This document shows positions 46,091 through 57,590 of a DNA stretch of 64,000 nt, in pieces. How positions within the stretch are numbered: position 1 is the stretch's first letter; each line of letters begins with the position of its first letter. Origin of the DNA: Platycnemis pennipes. Its lineage: Eukaryota > Arthropoda > Insecta > Odonata > Platycnemididae. A program made the position numbers and the translations under genes. The notes beneath the pieces were generated by a model. The model had not been told where the DNA came from. It worked only from the letters and a program-made list of their open reading frames with translations, and made no database searches. The stretch lies in the NCBI GenBank assembly GCA_933228895.1, contig OW121857.1:5642001-5706000 (forward strand). The letters are read 5' to 3'.

Positions 46091-48247
46091 GATGGTGGGG
46101 AATAGAAATTCTTGGACATATTGTTCTAGTTTTATACTTCCAGCGATGTATCTTTTCATACTTCTTAGGTGTGGGAGGTGGATGCGTGGAGATGGGGGAA
46201 TATTTAAGAAGAATGGAGCGAATACGTGAAACGTGGAAGGAAACACTTCCCTGGAGCAGGAGATGGTTCTAAAGTAGTGATTCCCAACCTTTTACTCGTT
46301 AACTGCAACCTTCGTACTGAGGTTACAATCTTAGGGCACCCTTCTTGGTGTATTTATCCGATTGGGCCCTTCTTTCCAAAGATAATAGGTGCTTTTCAAT
46401 GAGTAGTCCTTAGGTTGGGAGAAATGCTTCGATTTCTGCCACAAATTGACAGGCGTGAGAGTGAACAATTCAGAATTTGATCCTCTTAAGCATTTTAAAT
46501 TTTCCCTCAGTAATCTCGCTGAACCCATAGCTTTTTATCTAATTTTATACAAATGACATATATAAATGAGATATAACAAGAAATATACAAGACGCGTGGC
46601 CGAAAGGGAAGGCAGTGCTCGGTTTTGGGAGAAATATTGGACGAGGTTTTAGGAAAACGGCGAAATGAATGTAGCGCTGGAATAGGGAGAGTCAGGTTGC
46701 TGTGGCTGGAAATGGATTGTGGCTAAGTATGGCAAGATGGAAACCAGAAGAAATCCGGTTGGAAGATTATGAAGATAAGTTGGAAGATAAGATGAATAGG
46801 CAACCTAGAGCAAATGACATATCTGAACCTTTGCAGCGAAGAAATTTATTTTAAGCCGTCCAACAAATGTTTTTGCTGGTGGTAGTTTAAAACACTTGTT
46901 TGCATACGTGAAATCTAAAGATTACTCCCTGGGAACAACTTATTTTCCTTAGTCAAAGGTTTCGACGTAAAAAATGAAGCCGAAGCATTTTCTTCTCACT
47001 CTAAAATGATAAGGATAAATTAGAACAATGCGAATGTCCTAATGGATAAATAAACAATGGAGGCATTTGTTAGTAGCATCCGATGGATTTAGAATCCAGT
47101 CTCGTATGATTTCCCACTGAAAAAAGAAGATTGGCTTTCAAAAGTGTAATTTTTTATAGCCTTTGCGAATTTTTCCCGCCTCGGAAGGCAGTTCGGTTGA
47201 ATCCCACCAAGAGGTTTGTAGGCGAGAAACATCTTAAGGTGGGAGAGCACCTAGGTCCTATCTACTAGTGCTACTCTTGTGACGGATATCATAGACTTGC
47301 AATTTCCATGCTTAACCTGGTATGTCGGCAACCTGTGTTTTCGTGGAATAAATCAGTGTCAGCGGGAAAAAAATCAATCAGGAAATTTTATTCGGAATTG
47401 ATAGAACCCTTTAATATTGTTCTGGAAATTTTCATCTAAATCTGAAAGAAGATATCTTGCATGCAGCCTATAAAAATAAAGTTGTCGATTTAGGATTTCC
47501 TTGATGCATTTTTTGCTAAGAGTTCTTCACAGTGGCTCTTTTTGGAAAATGACTCTCTAATCGTTGCTTGAATTTTTCATAACGAGTACCAAAGCCTTCG
47601 CTGGGCACTTGATGAACACATGCTTACTTGCCGTAGAAGGCCATAGCCATGAGCGTACTAAAGTCTTAATTGAGCATTTTTCTAAGCATTTGAATCGACT
47701 CCTTGCAATGCAGTGAAAGTTAATGCTTCCTCTTAATCTCATGTCATCTCATTGAAGGTGTTATATTTAACAGCACTTACAAATATGTGAATGCTTATAG
47801 CCAATAGACTCGACGATTTAAATTTAAGTCATATTTTGTCAATCGTCAGAACAAAGCATTCATCGGTTTACGCTGTGCAGATGCTTGACTGTCGTTCATG
47901 ACACGATGGAGTGGATGACACGAGGTAACACACGTGCTACCGTTCCTAATTTTGTACAATCAAGTGCTTTGTAAATGCTACTTTTGAGTAGTAGATAAAA
48001 ATTGAATAGATCGTTAATTTTTATGGCCAAAGCACCGTCTTTTGTGGTCGCTATTTTGTAACGTCTGCGCGCGTAGAAAATTCAAACCATTGCGGCAATT
48101 TCTCTTCGAGTTGTGACCTGAGTTTAATGAATTTATGGAACGTGAAAACATTGGGATGCCATCGCCAACATTACATGCATCTGATACGATGTTATTCATG
48201 AATGGAAGGGTGATTGAAGCTGAATGGATAGATATAATGGATAGATA
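46091..48247. other. No recognisable gene
   Basis: AGTGATTCCCAACCTTTTA at 46276 resembles a hAT terminus, but no partner end is found. The rest is AT-rich and unassigned. Confidence 0.35.
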
Positions 48248-48310
48248 GTTTCTGGGATTTTTCCCAGAAACCTTAAAATGGAATACCACAAAGTTACGAA
48301 TGAGTGAGTT
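48248..48310 (+). repeat. Second copy of the palindrome-arm repeat
   Basis: GTTTCTGGGA (48248-48257), loop TTTT, TCCCAGAAAC (48262-48271), then CTTAAAATGGAATACCACAA and AGTTACGAATGAGT. The right part matches the 62 bp arm at 27638-27699 with few changes. The left arm is cut to 10 bp and the loop is replaced. Confidence 0.85.
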
Positions 48311-50087
48311 AATATGGATAGTTTTGTCTGTGAAACATCAAAAGTATTCAGCACTCAGAGTATCCTATCCTATTAAACCCTTTCGGTCGACCAAAGTGTT
48401 TGGCAAAAATGACATTTCTCTGTTTTCTTAGAGCAAAGCATTTTCCATTCGATATTGTTTTTTTTTGGTGCCTTAACACACGAAAGGGTTGCTGAGGAAA
48501 CAGGAGGATGCTATGCGACAATGTAGATTTAAGGGCACAGTTATGGGTAGCTATGGATTAAAACTGTTTTTTTAATTATGATTTCGTTGGTAAAATACGG
48601 GAGAACCAATGGTCAAGAATGAATAGATACAAGTGCAGTGGAGGTGGTCGAAAGAAAAAGGCTTGAGGAGGTTGTAATCAGTGGTGGTTTGCATTGATTG
48701 AGAAATATAAAAATAGGTTGATAGGTATAAGGAGCATGTGCGATTCATTGTGTTGGCGTGGAAGAAGCGAGGAAAGGATAAAAGCTTGGATTGTTCAGGA
48801 AAATCAATAATGATTCAAATTAGATTGAAAAAAGATTTCTACTTTCCTGTCTATTAAAATTTTATTCTTTTTGTACAATTAGTTAACAAACAAAAATAAT
48901 AAGTATAGGGGCAGAATAAGTTCCTAGATGTTTTTATGAAACGATTATATAATTTTCTTGTATGTTGTTCAAAATGAATGTAGGTCAATAACAACTATAA
49001 GCAAATGTTTTGGTCCATTTCTTGTTGTGCCTATTTATAATGATTATGTAAATAACAGATTAATTGTTGCTAGGGTCTCAAAGTACTTATTTCTGAATAA
49101 TGGTAAATAATTAAGTTCAAAAAGCTATAATCATTGATACATGTTTCACTGTTCCTTTTATATTAAATTGTATTCTGTTTGTAGTGTTAACTAACGTAGA
49201 AGTGTAAAAAAAACTTCTGCAGATTACGGACAAAGGTGTTTATGTTGAAAAATGCTTCAAATTCTCTGTTAGCTTAAACACAAGTCTTTAAACAAATGTA
49301 TTATAATGCTTTGCTTTTAATTCACATTTCAAACAATGGGTACTAAATTATCCAGCACCAATGATAGCATCTATGTAATTGTAGTTGCAATACACTTATT
49401 TTATGTTCTTATTTTTGTATTTCATCTGAGATGGCCGAGTCAGTGACCCCAAAACGGAGATACTGTGTGTTCTATTATTATTATTTTTATTATTGTATAT
49501 TCCCAGGCTTATTATTATGATTCGGCTTTCGTATGCTCGTGTATGATGCACGGAGGGACTATTTCACATTCCATTTGGGGGGGTTGTAGTTTAGGTGGCA
49601 GTTCTGATTTCGGCGAGGCAAACATTTATTCCTCGCCTTTTCTGCTCCGCGTTCAAGGCTTTTTTTGTGTGGGACGCGATTAATGGCGCGGGATAGCTTA
49701 TGTGTCGCGAGTTAAGGTGATCAAGAGTTGAAGAAGGAGAAGAGCGTTGTGCCGTCCAAAAGGTGGCCCAGGGAACGGAATTTTCTGTAGTCGTAAAAAA
49801 GAGCTAAAGGCTCGATTAGCTTTCACAAATGTCTGCAGGGGTATCGCCTCTGGCTGGCTGGCACATGAGACGCCATATAGGAGGCCTGGAACTAAGCCCC
49901 CCCCCCCCAGATGAAGTTGCTCATTAAAAGATTTTCGTTTATGGAGCCCGTAAATCAGGTCACTTGTAATTGCGAGCGCCCATTTGCATAACGGCGCCGG
50001 TTTCCGCTTGGACCATCTTGTTCCTTTAAAAAGTCAAGTATTTCTATATTCGTCTCTTGAGCTTTCATGAAAATAACGTTTTAAAAT
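48311..50087. other. No recognisable gene; AT-rich, possible LINE 3' UTR
   Basis: 48840-49500 is very AT-rich and ends in ATTATTATTATTTTTATTATTG, which resembles the tail of LINE 3' ends. Two similar segments, about 48842-48900 and 49149-49195, hint at a ~310 bp internal duplication. No coding part is visible. A C10 run lies at about 49900. Confidence 0.35.
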
Positions 50088-50523
50088 ACATCTACATAAT
50101 ACTCTGTAAGCCACCATAAAGGTGTGTGGCAGGGGGTGAATTCTCACCAAACATGCACTACATATCATGCACTATAAAAGGATTAGTATTTATATACAGT
50201 TCTAAACTACAGTATTTAAAAAATATAAAAATTGCAAAGCAAACATGCAAAAACATGCTATTAGCTTGGTTAGCTTCAATTCCTTATACCAACATGCAGC
50301 TACCAATGTTATCAATTTCTACACTCGTATTGGACATATTTACCGTTATTCATATCCCTAATTGTACGAGGTAAAAAGGACATTTTGAATCTGTCAGTTC
50401 GGCAATTAATTTCTCTAATTTTGTGATCATGGTCCAGTCTACCATAGTACCAAGTTGGGGTACGCAAAATATTTTTAACATCATTACTGAAAATATTGTT
50501 TTGGAATTTGTTTAAGAGATTAA
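50088..50523 (-). mobile_element. LINE-A1 copy, inverted, 5'-truncated
   Basis: It begins ACATCTACATAATACTCTGT and GCCACCATAAAGGTGTGTGG. The coding remnant on the minus strand reads LLNKFQNNIFSNDVKNILRT and CRTDRFKMSFLPRTIRDMNN. Homology ends at about 50523. Confidence 0.85.
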
Positions 50524-50539
50524 CGTTAAAATAATTTCT

Positions 50540-50573
50540 GTCAACACAATCGTTAGGTAACGATTGTGCTGAC
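50540..50573. repeat. 15 bp-arm hairpin
   Basis: GTCAACACAATCGTT, loop AGGT, AACGATTGTGCTGAC. One mismatch in 15 pairs. It lies just past the truncated end of the LINE-A1 copy. Confidence 0.8.
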
Positions 50574-52394
50574 TTGGTCTTAATTAATCTTTCCGACAGG
50601 GGTAAGTTCTGCCGTGTCTCTCTATACTTTTTATCAATATGCATTTCCTGTTTAAATCGAATTAGAAATTAGAACAGAAACAATGGGTGTTTTCCTTTGT
50701 GAATCCTTTTAAGAGGTGTATGCTGCTGGAATACTTTCGTGGCTCCAACGTGGTCAAGTAACGCGATGAACGAATCTGACAGCAAGCGCTCTGTTCACCT
50801 TTGGTAGGAACCTCACACTTCCAGATCCATGTCTTACCAGGGGAAAAAAAAGATTATTCAAATTTTAATGTTTTTGCCCTGCCCTTCGAAGTCTAGAAAA
50901 TGACATTTTAGAATTGCTCGCTCATTTCATATTCCTTGCCTTAGAGAAATATATCGTAAACCTATTTTAGGCTGAATGAGGTTGATGTGTGCTGAAACTC
51001 GATATAGTAATAAAAACTCAGTTGCGCGTTTCGACAAATTTTAATGAGCTATATAACGGGCAGGGAAATTTCACAAATAGTCCAACCGGTTGTATCATAC
51101 ATTAATCTCCATAACAAATGCCACTCGTTTCCTGCACTAAAAATAATTTTTTACGTGAATTACTTCTCTTGTACTGGTATGTTTTCTCGAGACGTTGTAA
51201 CAGAATGCTTTCTGTGCCATTATAGCCCTTCATGACTGTTGGTCGGACTTGCAGGAAATACTGATGATGAACGCCAGAGGTTTGAATTGATGGAACTCAA
51301 AGAGAAAATGCATCGTTAGTTGTCTGGCTCACTTGCGCGACTCGTTAAAAAGTTCAAGTTGTAAGTGTCGCAGCCGTTGTCAGTGACTTACGTCTTTTTG
51401 TTACTATTTTGTGGCATTTTATTTCTTACGCTACCTTGGCTTTCTTTGTAGCAATTCATGAGCTATAAATTATGCGGAGGAGTCGAATGAGATCAGTTTC
51501 GAAGAATGTGATTAATTTTTATTTCTTAGTATTTTTTGTAAATCCGGAATGTGTAGTGGCGTCTCAAAAGTCATGTGCTACATCTTTGCTATCGGTTTTA
51601 TATCTTCTGTGTATTGTCTTTATCCAATCCAGTGCACGTATCCCTTGTTTTGTTTCTGTACACTACATTTTCAAACCTCGTCTAATATTTATAGCATCAA
51701 TTAGAATGTTTTTACGAGCTAAGGACAGACAGGTGAGAATTTACGTGCCCAGACAAGGACAATTAATGTCTCCACTACGAAAAAGTATGAAACCGATTGT
51801 CCATAGTTTTCTTATGTTTCACAACGAAAGGTTTTGGGCAAGAGTGTACTTCTAAGCTGTAAGACATTACCTCCGTATCTGGCATGAATCTATATGAGAC
51901 ATCATGATAACGTTTGTGTACCACAAGGTAAGCAAATGGGGTTTCCGATTATCATGAATACTACCAGCACTGAATGACGATAGTTTTGCAATGAGGAGCT
52001 CCGAAAAATTTTCTGGCCAAAATATTGTGTGCATCACGTAGAAGAGAATGCGATAAAGTCGTTGAAATGAATCCGCTGTTATTTAGGTGCCTGCATAGCA
52101 TCAAAACTGAATTCATTGCCATAAATTGGTTGGTAAGTTTTAGCGTAGTCTTTCATACTGATGCCGCCTTGGAAGGAAATAATGAATAGAAGAATCACAA
52201 AAACGTCTTTTACAAGCCCTAACAATATTAAAAATTGGCGATATTATGGAACATAACAATCTTCAGAATGGAAAGTACTTGGGTAATGTTTGAATCTTCT
52301 TGGACATACTCCTGATCACACTTTTCCTGCTCTCATAGTAGTCGTCCCTGTTTTTGGATATATTTATTTGTGTATTTGTCGGAACTGGCGCTTA
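50574..52394. other. No recognisable gene
   Basis: AT-rich. The plus-strand ORF at 51472-51855 (127 codons) is hydrophobic in its first half and basic in its second, without a known domain. I see no splice or promoter support. Confidence 0.3.
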
Positions 52395-53275
52395 TTATCA
52401 TCGCCTTGGATCAATAATCATAATTTTGGTTTCACACATCTCTCTATACGTTTCTTCCATCGACTAACCTCTTCATATTAACATACTTCTTCTCAAATAA
52501 AGAATCCAACAACTATATATATTTCCACTTAAATTTATTAGGTACAAATAAATTGAAGTGGAAATATACATATAATATAAATTTAAGTACCAAATAAATT
52601 TAAGTGGGATATACATATTTGTTGGATTCTTTGACCATGAATTTCCACACTGTAACGCCGCACAGCATCCAGTGCATACTTTATCTCTTTCAATCCCTTC
52701 ACTACCTGTTCAGTAATCTCAGACGAGATCGTCCTTTTCCATACTTCCCATTCACTTGTCCCTTGACGATTGTCTTCATCAGGCTACCATGATATCATGA
52801 TGTAGCCAATTAAGTGGTCCCTTGATAATGCTTTGCGTTCATTATCAGCAACAATGAAACGAGAAAAAAACAACCTTTCGGTGGTCGTCAATTTATAATA
52901 TTCATCTTTTTATTAACGTGTTTTGGAGACTTTTCTTTTCTCCACCAAATCTTCCGAGGACTCCTTCCTTTGTCACTTTATCGATCTATTCCGAATGCTT
53001 GCAGCCTTGATTTCTCTGCTGCTGCTGTAAATCCTCGATGCCTCACTGCCAAAGCGAAGCGCTCTCCAGGAGTATGTTCTGATGAACTGTGTCCTTACTT
53101 CCGAGCTCATATTTCCAGCCGTGAGTTGAGTCTTCATTTGGTGGAATGCATTAATGACCTATTCTAATGACTCTTTCCATCTTGCTTCGCTCATTCACTT
53201 CCTCTAGGTTTTTTCTCCCAAGTTTATCTTTCGTTTTGTCTTCTTCTCTCCTCCTGCATACCTAAACCTTCGCTT
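52395..53275 (-). mobile_element. LINE-R remnant with a foldback insertion
   Basis: Antisense LINE-R. The 3' end is at the left (GGATCAATAATCATAATTTTGG, CGACTAACCTCTTCATATTA). It is interrupted at about 52496-52680 and resumes with CACTACCTGTTCAGTAATCT and GACGATTGTCTTCATCAGGC. It extends through the region matching YGSEAW/RKNL (CTGCTGCTGCTGTAAATC, CTCACTGCCAAAGCGAAG) to about 53275. The product is broken by stops in all frames. Confidence 0.7.
52499..52632. repeat. Foldback insertion in LINE-R
   Basis: Left arm 52499-52545 begins AAAGAATCCAACAACTATAT. Right arm 52587-52632 is its near reverse complement, ending TGTTGGATTCTTT. The centre contains a third partial unit (AAATAAATTGAAGTGGAAAT), a direct repeat of part of the right arm. 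Confidence 0.8.
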
Positions 53276-53337
53276 CCTATTTTTGATCAAATGATTCTGG
53301 GCATAATATTTCTTTAGGTTTAATTGGGTCACCTTCA
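53276..53337. other. Short spacer
   Basis: 62 bp between LINE-R and MITE-B copy 7, with nothing recognisable. Confidence 0.4.
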
Positions 53338-53715
53338 ATGGGGTCGTTTACCATATGTTTTATTGTCGAATATGATAAGGTTTGTAAAAAAAACCCGTAT
53401 TTTCCCGTTTTTTGATCCGTCAATTATTTTTCGAGTTATGAACGGCGAAAAACTGATGTTTTTAACCCTTTCGGAAAAGTGGGTGTGGTGCAACCTCTGA
53501 CGTATATCAACTTCGTCCAATCACGCCTGAGCCCGCGAAGCTACTTCGCCTTATCGCAAAGGGGGGAGACACAGCTGATTCTGCCAAAAGGAGCGATTAC
53601 GACAGCATCTGTGCGAGCAGACCTTCCAAGAACCCCCCTCCACTCCCTTCCCTTCCCACAAGAGCAGTCAAGCAAGGGAGGAAAATGACTTCAATATTAT
53701 CACAGCAGATTTTTC

Positions 53716-54474
53716 TAGGCTTGTGCGATGGCCGATTTTGACCATCGATTTTCAATGAAAAAATTTCATCGAAATGCTTCGGTGACGATAGCTGTCATCG
53801 ATCATCGAATAGTGTACACAATGATCGATGACTATCGATGAATATCGATGATCGATGAATGTCGATAATCGATGCAGATGTCTCGGTTGGCAGTTTGGTG
53901 TGGCTATTAATGAAGATTGAATTGGGTCAAACTTAATTGAGAAGGACAAGGTCTATTTATTGAAGAGCGAAACAAGCACCAAGTGACAAAGCAAGCAACA
54001 ACTTTTTGTTCTGGCGTATTACAATTCTCATTTCCGCATTTTCATCGGTGAGTACAAGTCGGTCGTCCACCACAACATTTCCTGCATCGCTGAAGAACCG
54101 CTCTGACGACGTTGAAGTGGCAGGAATACAGAGGTATTTCCTCGCGTACTTCTGAAGGCGGGGATACACAGTTCCTTCCTGTCCCTATATCAATGTAGGA
54201 CGTCCGAAGATTTGGATAAAGCCGGGACCTCCTCGTACTTGTGGAGCTCCTTTCTGGAAGGGGTCGTCAGCAGAGGTAGCGTTTCTCGTGTCAGCAGCAC
54301 ATCACGACTCATCGACATCGATGATTCGCAACGACTCATAGACTTCGATGATTCTCATGGACTCATCGCAGTCGATGGTCGATGACATTCATCGACATCG
54401 ATTTCAGTCATTGCGGTGCGGTGACTGAAATCATCGTCGATGACTTTGATTAATCGACTCATCGCACAAGCGTA
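53716..54474. mobile_element. hAT transposon nested in MITE-B copy 7
   Basis: 759 bp. Terminal inverted repeats are TAGGCTTGTGCGATG and TACGCTTGTGCGATG (14 of 15 agree). It is flanked by an 8 bp duplication GATTTTTC (53708-53715) and GCTTTTTC (54475-54482), and the right copy matches the MITE consensus. Both subterminal zones are packed with ATCGATGA/TCATCGAT words: about 53743-53880 and 54297-54465. A transposase C-terminal remnant lies between them. Confidence 0.94.
53957..54270 (-). pseudogene. hAT transposase C-terminal domain remnant
   Basis: Minus-strand ORF containing YPRLQKYARKYLCIPATSTS, SERFFSDAGNVVVDDR and NAEMRIVIRQNKKLL. This is the hATC dimerisation domain (Y-P-x-L...A.KYL.IPATS..SER.FS.AG) that closes hAT transposases and pairs subunits in the transposition complex. 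Upstream codons on the same strand (ELHKYEEVPAL...) match the usual lead-in, but a stop separates them. The BED zinc finger and catalytic core are absent, so the element was non-autonomous when last active or has been deleted since. Confidence 0.9.
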
Positions 54475-54600
54475 GCTTTTTCGGTTGGCGTCACCTTTTG
54501 CTTATTTTAATTTTTGTATTATGATTGAGTGTTGTGGTTAGTAGATTAATTTTTTCACTAAAATTCTTTTTTCGTTTCCATCTAACAATTTCGTGCACAA

Positions 54601-55138
54601 AATGGGGTCGTTTACTGTAATGTTTTTATTGTCGAATATGATAGAGTTTGTAAAATAAAAAGACACGTATTTTTCCATTTTTTGATCCGTCAATTATTTG
54701 TCGAGTTATAGGCGGTGAAAATCTGATGTTTTTAACCCTTTCGGAAAAGTGAGTGTGGTGCAACCTCTGACGTATTTCGACTTCGTCCAATTACAACTGA
54801 GCCCCCAAAGCTACTTTGCCTTATCGCAATGGAGGGGACACAGCTGACTCTGCCAATCGGAGCAGTTACGACAGCATCTGTGCGAGCAGACCTTCCGAGA
54901 ACCCCCCTCCACTCCCTTCCCTTCCACGAAAAGCAGTCAAGGACGGGAGGAAAATGACGTCAATATTATCACAGCAGCTTTTTCGGTGGGCGTCACCTTT
55001 TGCTTATTTTAATTTTTGATTTATGAGTGAATGGGTATGGTTAGACGATTAATTTTTTCACTAAATTTATTTTTTCGTTTCCATCTAACAATTTCATGCA
55101 CAAAATTGCGGTTTCGGTTCCGAGTGAACGCCCCCATT
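54601..55138 (-). mobile_element. MITE-B copy 8, full length, inverted
   Basis: From AATGGGGTCGTTTACTGTAA to GAGTGAACGCCCCCATT, with all internal blocks. It lies head-to-tail with copy 7 in the same orientation, without spacer. It contains an exact TGACGTCA near 54955. Confidence 0.92.
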
Positions 55139-56189
55139 CTTCTGGCCTGCCTCTGCCATGGCCGTCATGCCACTGGCGAATCGAAGATAGGAATGATGTT
55201 GTCATGCTTTAATGGTCGAGGGTAGAGCGGCCTTTAAACGGTGGTTACACGCGCAGATTGGGAATCGTAGGGGAAGTGCTGTGACGCCACTGTGACGAGC
55301 GAGGGAGTATTGGAACGGCAGGGTAGATGGGGACAGCCCCGAAAGATGAATCCTCTTGGGAAATGCGTGGGGCCGTCTCTGACTACTCGTGCTTTGGTTT
55401 CTTTTTTTTTAATTTCCCTCCGTCGCGTCCCACGGCTCAATGTGGACAACGACGTAATAGCGCCCATCATTTTACACATCCTGCTATTATATAATTACAC
55501 GTGTCGCCGGGCTCTGCTGCGCGCATTTGCCCGGTCAATAGGGGAAGGGAATGGACGGAGGAGAGGGGTGGGGATCTCTTGGGGTTTGCACGGGGTTATA
55601 TCCTGACCCCTCATGGTCGTCAGTTTGCCCGTCATGTGGAGTGCTGTTCCACGGTCAGTGTTCCTCGTGTCGGAGGGCCTTCATTATACGGGCTCTCGAA
55701 ATCAAATGACAGGCGTGGTCCGCTGGAGCGAGGTCGTGAATACACTCAACCGCCCACGCAAAGGGGTCGCCTCCGAGGAGCTTTCCCGTGCGCTGCCTAT
55801 TTTTATCTTCAAATGAAGTTGTAAGCTTCGGCGCATTCCGTAAATCACGGTGTCTCTCATGGACCGCCTTGTTCTTTTTGCTTCACAGGCCCTGAGGGGG
55901 CGAGCAGGGGCCCGCTCCTTAAAGAACTCTCGTTTCAAAGTGGCCTCTCTTCTTTCCATCGCCTCGCGTGCCTTGGAAGGTCTCTCCGGAGCACGAGTCT
56001 CGATTGGAAAGAAGCGGCTTGGAACGTATCGCGGAAACTGACTCGCAGGTGTAATCGAGCGGACGCATCGAATCGGCGCTCATTTCTCTGCTGTGCGAGT
56101 AGCGGTGTGAGCGGACATGATGCTTATCACATACCAACAGCAGATCCAATCTGTAGGCAGTCTGCCAATAGCTACGTAGAATATCCATT
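55139..56189. other. GC-rich unassigned block
   Basis: About 55240-56110 is GC-rich, with overlapping open stretches in many frames (for example 55292-55606 and 55501-55824 +, 55919-56188 -). No domain or motif recognised. Possible host 5' region, but unsupported. Confidence 0.3.
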
Positions 56190-56400
56190 TAAGTGATAGG
56201 TAGATCATGATCATAGTAGAGTATTCTGTAGCGCATGATGCTGGTATTCACAACCATTCCGTTATTACTATTTAGATATTAACCGTGTAGCTGCATGTGG
56301 CCAATATTATTAGCATGTTTCCATGTAGTATCCTAGTTGCATGTTAATAGTGATTTCTTTGGAGTTCTGAAGGATTTGGCGGCGTACAATTAGGTACTTA
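56190..56400 (+). mobile_element. Decayed LINE-A2-type 3' UTR
   Basis: ATAGTAGAGTATTCTGTAGCGCATGATGC, then TAGCTGCATGTGG, ATGTTTCCATGTAG and GTTGCATGTTAATAGTGAT follow the same word order as the LINE-A2 3' UTR at about 44246-44370. The terminal stem-loop is not preserved. Confidence 0.4.
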
Positions 56401-56622
56401 GCTAGGTGGACAGTTTTATATTCCTGCAATGGGTAGGATAGACCGAGGCACATTTACGCGGATTTTTTCTCTAAATTTTAAAATAATTTTATTGCTTAAA
56501 AATATAATTTTCTATATTTTTAGGTGATAATATAGATATTAAAGTATAATTTTTCACATGTACCGTTATCATAACTTTTCATTTATATGTGTAACAAGTT
56601 ATTATATGGTCATAGGTCAAGT

Positions 56623-56680
56623 GCGTAAACATGCCCCGTATATGGGGCACGTTTACGCACATACCGGGGCACATTTACGC
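56623..56680. repeat. Left subterminal motif cluster of the pogo-like element
   Basis: GCGTAAACATGCCCC at 56623-56637, its inverted partner GGGGCACGTTTACGC at 56644-56658, and GGGGCACATTTACGC at 56666-56680. The first two form a palindrome with a 6 bp spacer. The terminal copy is at about 56445-56459. Likely transposase-binding sites (inference). Confidence 0.85.
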
Positions 56681-56761
56681 ATATAATAAAATAGTGTATT
56701 AAGGAACAAAAACATAGAACTGAATATTTTAAGCACATGTTTATTGCTACATCAAATCGAA

Positions 56762-57590
56762 TCAATAAAGAAAATTCATGTTACGTGCTTGATTCGTCCC
56801 ATTCTTCCTCATCGTCAGAATTACAATTATGAAAAATATAAAAATATGAAAAATATATGAAAAAAATAAAGTGTCCCCTGAAGTACATTGATCGTGAGCC
56901 CACCTCTTACATTTTAAACACTGTACCCATTCTTGACCCTTTGATTTTTTGTATCGTTTTAAGCAATAAATGCAAAAGCAATTTTCATCCTCGTCCTCCG
57001 AACTTTCATCCTTCATTCTCCTTTACATAAGGTAAGGTACCCTTCTCAACCTTTGCTATGGAAACGTTTTCAGTTGCGCCACAATCAAACAATTTATTAA
57101 GTAGCCTTTTCTTTTTGCTCTCTTGTACTTTTTCTCTTTTAGCCTTTGACTTTGATTACTCTTTTCTCAACGATTCATTAATTGGAGTATCTGTAAGTAT
57201 TTCAGAATTCCTCTTTTTTCTTCCCTTTTTATTTTTAACTCTGGGCCCTGCTTTTTGAATAGGTCTCACCTCTTCAGGACTTGGGCAGGTCCCTTGAGTC
57301 CCAGAAGTCGCGCAGCCATCAGCGGTTCTTCTCACCTGGCTTATAGATGATTCAGCAACCCATTGTATGTGCCAATACTAGTCGATGGTGTAGGGTTATC
57401 ACACACGCACCTCGTTTGTTTGTTCTGGTGGTCTGTCAGTCACATAGGGTGGCATGAAAGTGGCATCAGAAAAAACAAATCTGTTTAATGGTGATATCCC
57501 TGTCACTCTAAATCCAGCCATTATGTTTGCTGGGGTAGCTGCCAAATGAATAGTCGACGCTAAAATCGAAGGAATGTCGAAGGAGTATCG
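56762..57590 (-). pseudogene. Pogo-like transposase C-terminal part with PHD-type zinc finger
   Basis: Three minus-strand pieces lie in order. 57590-57400 reads AATPANIMAGFRVTGISPLN, then RFVFSDATFMPPYVTDRPP, the typical end of the DDE_1 region (GF..TGI.P.N...F....F.P..VTDRP). 57290-57020 is a basic linker with GPRVKNKKGRKKRNSEILTD. 57016-56880 encodes CFCIYC, then WVQCLKCKRWAHDQC, the C-x2-C / W-x2-C-x2-C / W-x-H-x2-C core of a PHD finger. The final cysteine pair is lost where the reading runs into AT-rich sequence. Many arthropod pogo-like transposases end in such a finger. Frameshifts separate the pieces. Confidence 0.85.

Larger units (their letters stand above)
53338..54600 (-). mobile_element. 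MITE-B copy 7, split by a hAT element and truncated
   Basis: Inverted MITE-B starting AATGGGGTCGTTTACCATAT. It is interrupted at 53715 by the hAT element, resumes at 54475 with GCTTTTTCGGTTGGCGTCAC, and stops at about 54600 in TCGTGCACAAAAT, ~35 bp before its expected end. There it abuts MITE-B copy 8 directly. Confidence 0.9.

Noticed and set aside
46271..46300. AGTGATTCCCAACCTTTTA, like the end of some hAT elements
   Set aside because: No inverted partner or 8 bp duplication was found nearby.
51472..51855. 127-codon ORF with a hydrophobic first half
   Set aside because: No recognisable family, promoter or splice context; composition follows the local base bias.
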